64,000 nucleotides of DNA from CAZMUD01 sp964569715 (GTDB lineage: Bacteria; Chloroflexota; Dehalococcoidia; Dehalococcoidales; UBA2162): NCBI GenBank assembly GCA_964569715.1, contig CAZMUD010000001.1, forward strand, positions 7,716 to 71,715, read 5' to 3'. The translations under genes were made by a program, and so were the position numbers. Position 1 is the stretch's first letter. Each line of letters starts with the position of its first letter. Below the pieces are notes generated by a model. The model made no database searches. It was not told the origin of the DNA and saw only the letters and a program-made list of their open reading frames with translations. This document shows, one piece after another, positions 54,852-64,000 of this stretch.

Positions 54852-54881
54852 AGTCTATCATAGCTGAAAGCTAACTGTCAA
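54852..54881 (-). promoter_or_regulatory. Putative promoter of the ribosomal superoperon
   Basis: On the minus strand TTGACA (54876-54881), 18 bases, TAGACT (54852-54857; 4 of 6 to consensus). A TATGAT nearby has too short a spacing. It lies about 125 bp before rpsL. Confidence 0.4.
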
Positions 54882-54970
54882 CTCCTACTACTCGTCCAGT
54901 ACATTAGTGACAGATAACCTCCTCCCAAAGACACAAGAAACTACAATAGCTTCACTCCATAGCTAAATTG

Positions 54971-54979
54971 TGCTATAAT
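54971..54979 (+). promoter_or_regulatory. Extended -10 promoter upstream of gyrB
   Basis: TGCTATAAT is a perfect extended -10 element. The expected start seven or eight bases on is at 54986-54987, exactly at an ATG. The -35 region (TTCACT, 54951-54956) is weak. Confidence 0.5.
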
Positions 54980-54986
54980 AGTATAA

Positions 54987-57052
<2,066 letters not shown>

Positions 57053-57150
57053 TACGCACGCTTCCCAGAAGCCAGCTAAATTCTCTATTCGTACAGCATT
57101 GAAAGCAGCCGAGCATGCATTACCAAAATGAGCACTCAGGTTTAGCCAGC

Positions 57151-57714
57151 CTAAGTCTTTAGCTTCTTGACTAAAAAGGCGATATTTTTACCGAAGTTCC
57201 GGGCGGTGATAAGCCCCTCCTCATCCTCACTAACATCACCCGGCCTGCGCCCGAAGGCAATGTTCCAGTAGGTGGAACCGGGCATAAAGAATCCCAGGAT
57301 GTGAAACCAATACATGAGCTGGGCGAAGGTAAAATTCTGCCCGGCCCGGCGGGCTACCACCAGGGGACCACCCACCTTCCCCACGAACGGCCTTGTATCG
57401 TAGGACATATAACCGGTTCTGTCCATTAACGCTTTTATTAAAGCCGTTGCCGAGCCAAAATAAACCGGGGAGGCTAAAATAATAGCGTCAGCCTCCTTCA
57501 TCTTACTATAAATCGGTAACAGGTCATCATCAATAGGACACGGCTCTCCTTTCCGGCAGACCATACAGGCATCGCACGGGCGGATGTCCAGGCTAGCCAA
57601 CCTTACTAGCTCTGTGTCCAATCCCTCCTCTGCTATCGCCTGCAGGGTATGTTGCGTTAGAATTTCGGTATTCCCATTCTTTCTCGGACTACCGACAATA
57701 CCGATAGCTTTCAA
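57151..57714 (-). CDS. NADPH-dependent FMN reductase-like iron-sulfur flavoprotein
   Basis: A 187-residue flavodoxin-fold protein (GIVGSPRKNGNTEIL phosphate-binding loop, residues 4-18; SPVYFGSATALIKALMDRT). It has the compact cysteine motif CDACMVCRKGEPC near residue 48, as in iron-sulfur flavoproteins that carry a 4Fe-4S cluster beside FMN. It likely passes electrons between an unknown donor and acceptor. It follows nadD on the minus strand with a 10-bp gap, so it may be cotranscribed with it. Confidence 0.88.
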   Translation of the reverse strand: MKAIGIVGSPRKNGNTEILTQHTLQAIAEEGLDTELVRLASLDIRPCDACMVCRKGEPCPIDDDLLPIYSKMKEADAIILASPVYFGSATALIKALMDRTGYMSYDTRPFVGKVGGPLVVARRAGQNFTFAQLMYWFHILGFFMPGSTYWNIAFGRRPGDVSEDEEGLITARNFGKNIAFLVKKLKT

Positions 57715-57724
57715 TGTGCTCCTC

Positions 57725-58330
57725 CTACTTTTTTAAATACAGCTTATGTTGTGCTATGTATTCGGCTACTGGCTCGGGTACCAAGTGGCCAATAGATAAG
57801 CCCTGGGCAACCCGGTTTCTGATTTCCGTGGCGTCAATATCTACTTCTGGCTTTTCCAGCAGTATCAATCTCTGGGACAATCCGGGGATAGCGGCTTCCA
57901 GGGAGTTCAGGTCGGGGAGTGAATAGCCTGGCCTGGGAACTGCCACCAAGCGACACACCTTAATCAGCCGGGACGGTTCCTTCCATAGAGGGAGCTGAGC
58001 TAAATTATCCCAACCTAAAATGAAAAAAAACTCATCCCCAGTGCCAAGTTGAGCCTGCAGTTCAGTAATGGTGTCAACCGTATACGAGAAGCCCGCTCGC
58101 TCTATCTCCATAGTGGACAGTTTGAAGTAAGGCTGCTCAGCAATGGCGAGGCGTATCATCTGGACACGGTGCTCCGCTGCCAAAATAGAGCTATCTTCCT
58201 TGAGCCACGGCTGGCCAGCCGGCACAAAAAGAACCTCAGCCAAATCTAGTCGGGCTCCTGTCTCCTCAGCCACAATGATGTGTCCATTATGAATCGGGTC
58301 AAAGGTTCCACCCAGTACACCTATCTTCAT
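57725..58330 (-). CDS. nadD: Nicotinate-nucleotide adenylyltransferase
   Basis: 201 residues; makes nicotinate adenine dinucleotide, the substrate of NadE, which is encoded at 21619. GGTFDPIHNGHI is the nucleotidyltransferase HXGH-type motif and DIDATEIRNRVAQG the ISSTXXR-type motif. The ATG at 58330 has GAGGAG before it; an in-frame upstream start at 58345 is less likely. Located after obg as in many bacteria. Confidence 0.95.
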   Translation of the reverse strand: MKIGVLGGTFDPIHNGHIIVAEETGARLDLAEVLFVPAGQPWLKEDSSILAAEHRVQMIRLAIAEQPYFKLSTMEIERAGFSYTVDTITELQAQLGTGDEFFFILGWDNLAQLPLWKEPSRLIKVCRLVAVPRPGYSLPDLNSLEAAIPGLSQRLILLEKPEVDIDATEIRNRVAQGLSIGHLVPEPVAEYIAQHKLYLKK

Positions 58331-58406
58331 TTTCGAACTCCTCAATGATGTTTTTCACGACACTTAAACCAGAACCCCGAGCAATTGCTTACTCCGAGGT
58401 TATGAA

Positions 58407-59672
58407 CTACCACTCCCATTCGAAATTGCCGCAGCGAACCTTATCACCTGGCTTAACCCCAGCCCTCTTCAAAGCCTTGCTGACCCCTAGTCTGGTCAGT
58501 TGTCCCTGGAGCTGCCAGCGCACCTCGGAGCTAGTCATATCCACTCTGGCAACAATGCGCTCCAGTTCAGGTGCTACCACGACAAAGGTATCTCCCTCTT
58601 TATGCACACCGACACCAACACCCTTAGGCTGAGGGTGAAAGACTGCCTTGGGAATCTTCTTGCCTGCCTTTACTTCAGTAGCCGCCTGGCTCAGCATCTT
58701 CACAGCTTCAGCTATAAGCTCATCAACACCCTCCCCCCTTACTGCTGAAACGAAAAGGACCGAAGTTCCAGCATTACTAAAAGTATCCTTGAGCTCAGCT
58801 AATCGAGCCCGCACCTGGGGCAAATCAATCTTATTTACCACCACCAGCTGTGGTTTTTGAGCCAGAGCCGAATCAAATAAGCTGAGCTCCGCATTTACCC
58901 GCACCATATCTTCTACTGGAGATGCAGAGGCACCATCTATCAAGTGAATGAGTATTTTGGTACGCATAACATGGCGTAGAAAATCGTGGCCCAGGCCTCG
59001 TCCAAGGTGGGCACCATCAATAAGCCCCGGAATCTCAGCCCAGACAAAGCTTTTCTGGCCAACCTCAACCATACCCAAAATAGGCTCGAGAGTAGTGAAC
59101 GGATAGCTGGCTATTTTAGGCTTAGCTGCTGAAGCAGCTGCCAGTAAGGTAGATTTGCCTACATTGGGATAACCAATAATACCAACATCAGCAATGAGCC
59201 ACAGTTCTAATATTATGGAATTCTCTTCCCCAACCTCTCCCCTTTGAGCAATCCGGGGAGCTTGATTAGTTGACGAAACAAAGTGTGTGTTACCCAGTCC
59301 CCCTTTACCACCCTTGGCTACCACTGCCTGCTGACCAGGTCGCTCCCAATCAGCAATAAGTGCCTCACTACTTATTCGTGTTTTATCCAAAGCAATGGTA
59401 CCCACTGGAACCCTTAATACCAGGTCTTTCCCCTTCTTACCGTGCTTCTTTTTACCCTTGCCATTTTCGCCATTACCCGCCCGGTAGAGTCTCTTCCGCG
59501 TGAATACACGTAAACTGGTAACACTAGGGTCAGCCATAATAACCACATCCCCACCATCCCCACCGTCACCACCATCAGGACCACCAAACGGGACAAACTT
59601 CTCCCTTCGGAAACTTACCACTCCATCTCCTCCACCGCCGGCTTTCACCATAATGTCTACCCAGTCAAACAT
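58407..59672 (-). CDS. obg: GTPase Obg/CgtA
   Basis: 421 residues: a glycine-rich Obg fold (FGGPDGGDGGDGGDVVIMAD), a G domain (GYPNVGKST, P-loop; VVVNKIDLP) and an OCT domain (about 345-421; AVFHPQPKGVGVGVHKEGD). Associates with the 50S and stringent response. Preceded by about 200 bp of AT-rich sequence before dnaA's end in which I see only the dnaA terminator. Confidence 0.96.
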   Translation of the reverse strand: MFDWVDIMVKAGGGGDGVVSFRREKFVPFGGPDGGDGGDGGDVVIMADPSVTSLRVFTRKRLYRAGNGENGKGKKKHGKKGKDLVLRVPVGTIALDKTRISSEALIADWERPGQQAVVAKGGKGGLGNTHFVSSTNQAPRIAQRGEVGEENSIILELWLIADVGIIGYPNVGKSTLLAAASAAKPKIASYPFTTLEPILGMVEVGQKSFVWAEIPGLIDGAHLGRGLGHDFLRHVMRTKILIHLIDGASASPVEDMVRVNAELSLFDSALAQKPQLVVVNKIDLPQVRARLAELKDTFSNAGTSVLFVSAVRGEGVDELIAEAVKMLSQAATEVKAGKKIPKAVFHPQPKGVGVGVHKEGDTFVVVAPELERIVARVDMTSSEVRWQLQGQLTRLGVSKALKRAGVKPGDKVRCGNFEWEW

Positions 59673-59839
59673 TATAATACCTATATAGTTCTTCTAACGA
59701 ATGTATGAGTATATTGTTCTCTTATTATTAATAATACTAGCATGTATTGCTACAGGTTGGAACTTGGCTCCATAGAGGGTTAGGGGCTAAAAACCGAAGC
59801 TGGCTTCTCGGAAGTTATGAAATGGTGGCGGGGCTTGTT

Positions 59840-59862
59840 AAAAAATGGGGGGCAGTTGCCCA
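59840..59862 (-). terminator. Possible dnaA terminator
   Basis: On the minus strand GGGC-AACT-GCCC followed by CCCCATTTTTTAAC, starting about 13 bp after the dnaA stop. The stem is only 4-5 bp, so it is a weak call. Confidence 0.45.
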
Positions 59863-59874
59863 AAACTTTTGTAG

Positions 59875-61233
59875 TTAATAATTCCCTTTCTTTGACGAGG
59901 AGCATATTCCTTGTTGAATTTGAAAGATTTTGCGTCTCAAAGAAGGGCTGTTATTGATATCTCCGGCAATTTTTTGATAAGAGTGGCTGACAGTTGCCGG
60001 GCTTCTACCACCTAGCTCTTGGCCAATTTCAGCCAGTGAGCAATTGGTTTCCTGCCTGATAAGATACATTACCACCTGCCGGGCTAAAGCAGTTGCTTCA
60101 TCTCTTTTCCGGCTCCTAAGGTCGGAAGGGGTTAGCTGGAAGCTGTTAACTACTACTTCTATTATGAGGCCAGGCGTGATAGGAGCAGTCTTAGGCTCGT
60201 TACTGGCTATGTCCTTAAGCGCTTGAGCGGCTAACTCAGGGGTGAGCACGGTTCTAACTAGCTTGGCATAGGCGACAACCCGGTTTAGGGAACCTTCCAG
60301 CGCTCTTATGTTTTGCTGAATCTGGAGGGCAATAAGCTCCAGGACCTCGGCGGAAACAATTACCCCTTCCCGCTTGGCCTTGGCCTGCAGGATAGCTAGG
60401 CGTGTTTCAAAATCAGGTGGTTGAATGTCAGTAATCAACCCCCATTCAAAACGGGAGCGCAGTCGGTCTTGCAGGAGGGGTATGGACTTAGGTGGGTGGT
60501 CACTGGTAATTGCAATCTGTCGGTTAGCGCTATGTAGTTCATCAAAGGTATGGAAAAAGTTTTCTCCGGTCTGCGTCTTGCCGCTGAAAAATTGGACGTC
60601 ATCAACCAGCAACATATCAACGCTTCGGTATTTATTGCGGAAGTCCTCGGTTTTTTTCTCTCGGAGAGCATTCATAAGGGCGTTGGTATACTGCTCGGCG
60701 CGAACATAAAGCACCTTCATATTATTGGCTAGAGCTGCATGACCGATAGCATGCAAGAGGTGGGTCTTGCCTAACCCTGCCCCGCCGTATATAAATAGCG
60801 GGTTGTAGCTATTTCCCGGGTTTTGAGATACCCCCTGAGCGGCGGCATAGGCTAATTGGTTGCAACTACCGACAACGAAGGAATTAAAGGTATACTTTGG
60901 GTTAAATAAGGGAAGACTTGCTTGTTGCGACAGGGTGGTTTTTTGTCGACTGCCATTGCCTGATGGTGAGTTTGGCTGGTTTGTATCTACCTGGAATTGG
61001 ACTTGAACTTCGTGGTGGATAAGACCGGTGAGCACTTTTTCAATTAAAGAGCGCTGGTTCCTGTCCAGGTATTCGGCAACGAAGGTGTTGGGTACACCGA
61101 TAACAAACTGTTCGTCTTGATAACTTAAACCGGCGGTTTTGTCCAGCCAGGTGCGGTAGTTTGGCTTGTTGACTTGGATTTGCAGTTCACCCAAGGCAGT
61201 TTCCCAGATTTGCTGTGCCGACCTAGCTTCCAT
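59875..61233 (-). CDS. dnaA: Chromosomal replication initiator DnaA
   Basis: 452 residues: N-terminal DnaB-contact domain, a short linker (TNQPNSPSGNGSRQKTTL), an AAA+ domain (GGAGLGKTHLLHAIG; LLVDDVQFF; sensor-2 region) and the DNA-binding domain IV with GRSPATVSHSYQKI. ATG at 61233, AAGGAA before it; a TTG one codon earlier is possible. There is no dnaN next to it, and I see no array of DnaA boxes in the 265-bp gap upstream, so the origin is probably elsewhere. Confidence 0.96.
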   Translation of the reverse strand: MEARSAQQIWETALGELQIQVNKPNYRTWLDKTAGLSYQDEQFVIGVPNTFVAEYLDRNQRSLIEKVLTGLIHHEVQVQFQVDTNQPNSPSGNGSRQKTTLSQQASLPLFNPKYTFNSFVVGSCNQLAYAAAQGVSQNPGNSYNPLFIYGGAGLGKTHLLHAIGHAALANNMKVLYVRAEQYTNALMNALREKKTEDFRNKYRSVDMLLVDDVQFFSGKTQTGENFFHTFDELHSANRQIAITSDHPPKSIPLLQDRLRSRFEWGLITDIQPPDFETRLAILQAKAKREGVIVSAEVLELIALQIQQNIRALEGSLNRVVAYAKLVRTVLTPELAAQALKDIASNEPKTAPITPGLIIEVVVNSFQLTPSDLRSRKRDEATALARQVVMYLIRQETNCSLAEIGQELGGRSPATVSHSYQKIAGDINNSPSLRRKIFQIQQGICSSSKKGNY

Positions 61234-61500
61234 CAAATTCCTTTCTCTGTTGGTAGTTCTCCAAATTAGCCAGTTTATGCAGAATGAGGCGTTATTTCAC
61301 TTTAATAATTGGTCGTTGGGTCTAAATAGGACTTACAGCAAGGGACTTAAAAAGAATACTTTTAGAATAATACCAGTTGTCTTTGATAGCAAGGGTTTTG
61401 GCGTTGATTGCTGGTCAGTTTTAGACCCTGTTTTCTCTTGCGAGGTCTGTCAGACTTTCTTTCTTACCCAATACTTCGCTTATAGATATAAAGTTTTTAG

Positions 61501-61529
61501 TTGTTGTTAAAAATTTTTGATGTTACAAT
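61501..61529 (+). promoter_or_regulatory. fmt promoter
   Basis: TTGTTG (61501-61506), 17 bases, TACAAT (61524-61529). The predicted start near 61536 gives a leader of about 13 bases with GGGAGG before the TTG start of fmt. Confidence 0.5.
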
Positions 61530-61548
61530 TCTTGGTGGGAGGTTTAGG

Positions 61549-62499
61549 TTGCGAGTTATTTTTATGGGCACCCCTGAGTTTGCTGTTCCCTCTCTGGAGC
61601 ACCTTATTCTTAATCGATACCAGGTGGTTACTGTTTATACCCAGCCGGACAAGACGGCGGGCAGAGGACGCTCTCTAGTTTCTTCTCCAGTGAAAAGGGC
61701 AGCGATAAACTGGAAACTCCCGGTGGTGCAGCCGGTCAGCTTCAAGGAGGCAGAGGTGGTGGCACAACTGGCTAGCTTTCACCCTGATGTTATCGTGGTG
61801 GCTGCCTTCGGTCAAATTCTACCACAGTCGGTCTTGGATATTCCTACCTATAGGTGTATTAATATCCACCCTTCTCTGCTACCTAAATTTAGGGGAGCCT
61901 CGCCAGTGGCAGCCGCTATTCTGGCTGGTAGTGAGTTTACCGGGGTTAGCCTTATGCTGATGGATAGGGGTTTAGATACCGGTCCCGTATTAGCCAGGGC
62001 GCAGATTTCTATTTCGGCGCAGGATACCACAGGCTCGCTTGCGGCTAAGTTGTCCCTGATAGCAGCACAGTTGCTTCTAGAGGTTTTACCTCGTTGGTCG
62101 GAGGGCGAGTTCACCCCCCAACCTCAGGATGAAGCCGAAGCTACCTATTCTGGCGAGTTCTCAAAGAAAGATGGTGAGATTGACTGGTCTCTACCGACGG
62201 TGGACATATGGCGGCGGGTGCGTGCCTTCCACCCCTGGCCAGGGTGTTACACCAGATGGCAAGGAAGGCAGCTCAAGATTGTTGAGGCGGTGCCTCTGTC
62301 CGGTCCTTCCCGAATGGGAAGGATTGAGGTAGGGCAGGTAGTAGCTCTGAACGATGAGGGAGCGGTATTTGGAGTCAATACCGGGGACGGAGCTTTAGGT
62401 ATCTTAAGGCTTCAACTGGAGGGGAAGAGAGCTATGTCTGCCACCGAGTTTTTGCGGGGGCAGAGGCAATTCATTGGCGCCATACTGCCATCGAGTTAA
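61549..62499 (+). CDS. fmt: Methionyl-tRNA formyltransferase
   Basis: 316 residues; formylates initiator Met-tRNA with 10-formyl-THF. N-domain MGTPEFAVPSLEHL and the catalytic NIHPSLLPKFRGASPVA (Asn, His) with the C-terminal tRNA-binding OB domain. Start TTG at 61549 with GGGAGG six bases before it and family-correct alignment (the longer frame from 61501 includes the promoter). mazG follows after 24 bases. Confidence 0.95.
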   Translation: MRVIFMGTPEFAVPSLEHLILNRYQVVTVYTQPDKTAGRGRSLVSSPVKRAAINWKLPVVQPVSFKEAEVVAQLASFHPDVIVVAAFGQILPQSVLDIPTYRCINIHPSLLPKFRGASPVAAAILAGSEFTGVSLMLMDRGLDTGPVLARAQISISAQDTTGSLAAKLSLIAAQLLLEVLPRWSEGEFTPQPQDEAEATYSGEFSKKDGEIDWSLPTVDIWRRVRAFHPWPGCYTRWQGRQLKIVEAVPLSGPSRMGRIEVGQVVALNDEGAVFGVNTGDGALGILRLQLEGKRAMSATEFLRGQRQFIGAILPSS

Positions 62500-62523
62500 C
62501 GCAGGATTTGTAAGGAGGTTATT

Positions 62524-63306
62524 TTGTTTTTACCGGAGAACCTGAGCCAGTTTGATACCTTGGTGGATATTATAGCCAGGCTACGGGCACCCGATGGCTG
62601 TCCCTGGGACAGAAAGCAGACTCACGCTTCTCTGCGGGAAAACCTGCTGGAGGAGTGCTATGAGGTGTTAGATGCTCTGGATGAAGGGGATTCGGGCAAG
62701 CTTTGTGAAGAACTGGGCGACCTGATGATGCAGATAGTGCTTCATACTCAGATAGCCAGGGAAGCCGGAGAGTTTGAGCTGGGGGATGTGGTGAATAGCA
62801 TTAATGCCAAGCTGATTCATCGCCACCCCCATATCTTTGGCTCATTAGAGGTGAAGGATGCCGAGGAGGTGGCGCTTAACTGGGAGGCTCTAAAGCAGGA
62901 GGAGAGGGGAACCGATACCTCTATACTGGCTAGTGTGCCCAAACAGATGCCAGCCCTGGGTTACAGCCAGTCGATTCAGCGCCGGGTGGCGCAGGTTGGC
63001 TTTGACTGGGAAGATATTGACGGCGTCATTGAAAAGCTGGCTGAGGAGGTTGGTGAATTTAAGCAGGCTGATACCGAGAAGCAGAGGGGGCAGGAGTTTG
63101 GCGACTTACTCTTTACCCTGGTTAATATTGCCCGCCGGCTGGGAGTTGACTCAGAGGCAGTGCTGAGGGAAGCCAATAAGCGGTTCTACCAACGGTTTAC
63201 CTATATGGAGGAGGTCTGCCGTCAGCGCGGAGTAAATATAGGCGACCTATCCTTTGATGAGCAAAACGCCCTGTGGGAGGAAGCGAAGAGGAAGGCTCGG
63301 AAATGA
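62524..63306 (+). CDS. mazG: Nucleoside triphosphate pyrophosphohydrolase MazG
   Basis: 260 residues; two all-alpha MazG domains. Metal motifs: ENLLEECYEVLDAL...CEELGDLM in the first half and EKLAEEVGEFKQAD...EFGDLL in the second. It hydrolyses (d)NTPs to NMP and PPi and is often viewed as a housecleaning enzyme. Start TTG after AAGGAGG. Confidence 0.95.
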   Translation: MFLPENLSQFDTLVDIIARLRAPDGCPWDRKQTHASLRENLLEECYEVLDALDEGDSGKLCEELGDLMMQIVLHTQIAREAGEFELGDVVNSINAKLIHRHPHIFGSLEVKDAEEVALNWEALKQEERGTDTSILASVPKQMPALGYSQSIQRRVAQVGFDWEDIDGVIEKLAEEVGEFKQADTEKQRGQEFGDLLFTLVNIARRLGVDSEAVLREANKRFYQRFTYMEEVCRQRGVNIGDLSFDEQNALWEEAKRKARK

Positions 63307-63312
63307 GATTGC

Positions 63313-63346
63313 TGGTCGGGGCGAGAGGATTTGAACCTGTGACCAA
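63313..63346 (-). pseudogene. Broken tRNA 3' end
   Basis: On the minus strand this reads as the T-arm (ACAGG, TTCAAAT loop, CCTCT), acceptor strand CGCCCCG, discriminator A and CCA. The 5' part of a tRNA is not present; instead the sequence upstream is a palindromic element (63340-63378). The T-stem has one mismatch. 23 bases are identical to the intact tRNA-Pro at 63951-63973. Confidence 0.75.
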
Positions 63347-63378
63347 GGGAGTCAAAGAGGGGCGAAGCCCCTCTTCTA
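63340..63378. repeat. Dispersed palindromic element, copy 8 (fragment)
   Basis: AAGGGAGTCAAAGAGGGGCG and AAGCCCCTCTTC form the inner hairpin of the element family. It joins directly to the tRNA 3' fragment, whose upstream sequence it has replaced. Confidence 0.75.
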
Positions 63379-63448
63379 ATATTATTTCCCCAAACATATA
63401 GACATAGCGGTGTTTGTATGTTACTATTATGGTTGAGAGGTGAAAACT

Positions 63449-63673
63449 ATGGGGTCAACTCTAAAACGTACCACTATTTTTCTTACCGAGGAGCAGCGTG
63501 AGAGGCTTCGCCGTCTAGCCTTTGAGCAGCGGACTTCCATGGCTAAGCTCCTCCGTGATGCTGCCCTGGAGATATTAGAAGATGAGGAAGACGTTTGGGA
63601 GGGCTTGAAAGCCTTAGCTGATGAAGAGGGCACTATAACCTGGGAGCAATATCAGCGTCAAAGGAAAGGATAG
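63449..63673 (+). CDS. CopG-type ribbon-helix-helix antitoxin
   Basis: 74 residues; N-terminal beta strand TLKRTTIFLT and two helices (EEQRERLRRLAFEQRTSMAK, LLRDAALEILEDE) make a ribbon-helix-helix DNA-binding fold; the C-terminus is acidic and probably wraps the toxin. ATG at 63449 chosen because GAGAGGTG lies six bases before it. It is 10 bp upstream of a RelE/ParE-type toxin, the usual antitoxin-first order. Both likely autoregulate as a complex. Confidence 0.88.
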   Translation: MGSTLKRTTIFLTEEQRERLRRLAFEQRTSMAKLLRDAALEILEDEEDVWEGLKALADEEGTITWEQYQRQRKG

Positions 63674-63683
63674 GGGCTTCCAG

Positions 63684-64000
<317 letters not shown>

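Noticed and set aside
57053..57150. Possible small gene or RNA after gyrB
   Set aside because: No frame with a ribosome site, no hairpin with T-run and no tRNA-like fold.
61237..61500. Possible replication origin next to dnaA
   Set aside because: Only one weak DnaA-box-like sequence (TTATGCAGA) was seen, no cluster and no unwinding element; dnaN is not adjacent.

Overview
The window looks like a scaffold from a Chloroflexota genome, most probably of the class Dehalococcoidia. That placement is inferred from gene content and style: a fused str-S10-spc-alpha ribosomal cluster, RadC paralogues, many PAS kinases and HTH-REC regulators, TTG/GTG starts and about 50% GC. No marker search was possible. 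A run of exactly 100 Ns (47125-47224) marks an assembly gap inside a tandem repeat in the gene for ribosomal protein S3.

Layout. 1-5.3 kb: a GNAT acetyltransferase (cut by the window edge) and a PIG-L deacetylase share one symmetric promoter; then come a lipoprotein carboxylesterase, three small membrane proteins and the DNA repair methyltransferase ogt. 5.2-11.8 kb: an accessory block with a MEDS-RadC fusion, a four-PAS histidine kinase, an HTH-REC protein, a REC protein, a tandemly duplicated promoter/operator and a second RadC, with scraps of ogt-like coding sequence marking old duplications. 11.8-22.4 kb: dnaE, membrane and zinc-ribbon proteins, gene remnants flanking a UPF0145 protein, an amidohydrolase and nadE. 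22.4-28.4 kb: the collinear set recA-recX-rny-ymdB-PHP-plsY. 28.4-33.7 kb: a methylmalonyl-CoA-type mutase (two subunits plus MeaB chaperone) surrounded by decayed genes (acyl-CoA dehydrogenase, acyl-CoA ligase, phosphoesterase), then a DNA glycosylase and trmO. 33.7-54.9 kb: one long minus-strand ribosomal superoperon from rpsL to rpsI, including fusA, secY, adk, map, infA, rpoA and truA. 54.9-63.3 kb: gyrB, a flavoprotein, nadD, obg, dnaA, fmt and mazG. 63.3-64 kb: a RelE-type toxin-antitoxin pair between a broken tRNA 3' end and a real tRNA-Pro.

The strongest signals beyond ordinary annotation are: a family of dispersed palindromic elements (at least eight copies, some inside ribosomal operons and at gene ends); the MEDS-RadC fusion and its associated two-component block with a duplicated operator region; the 41-residue repeats in S3; a possible leaderless 45-codon reading frame abutting gyrB; the symmetric bidirectional promoter at 624-653; and a cluster of internally deleted genes around the mutase operon. 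I saw no CRISPR array, rRNA, intact transposase or prophage.
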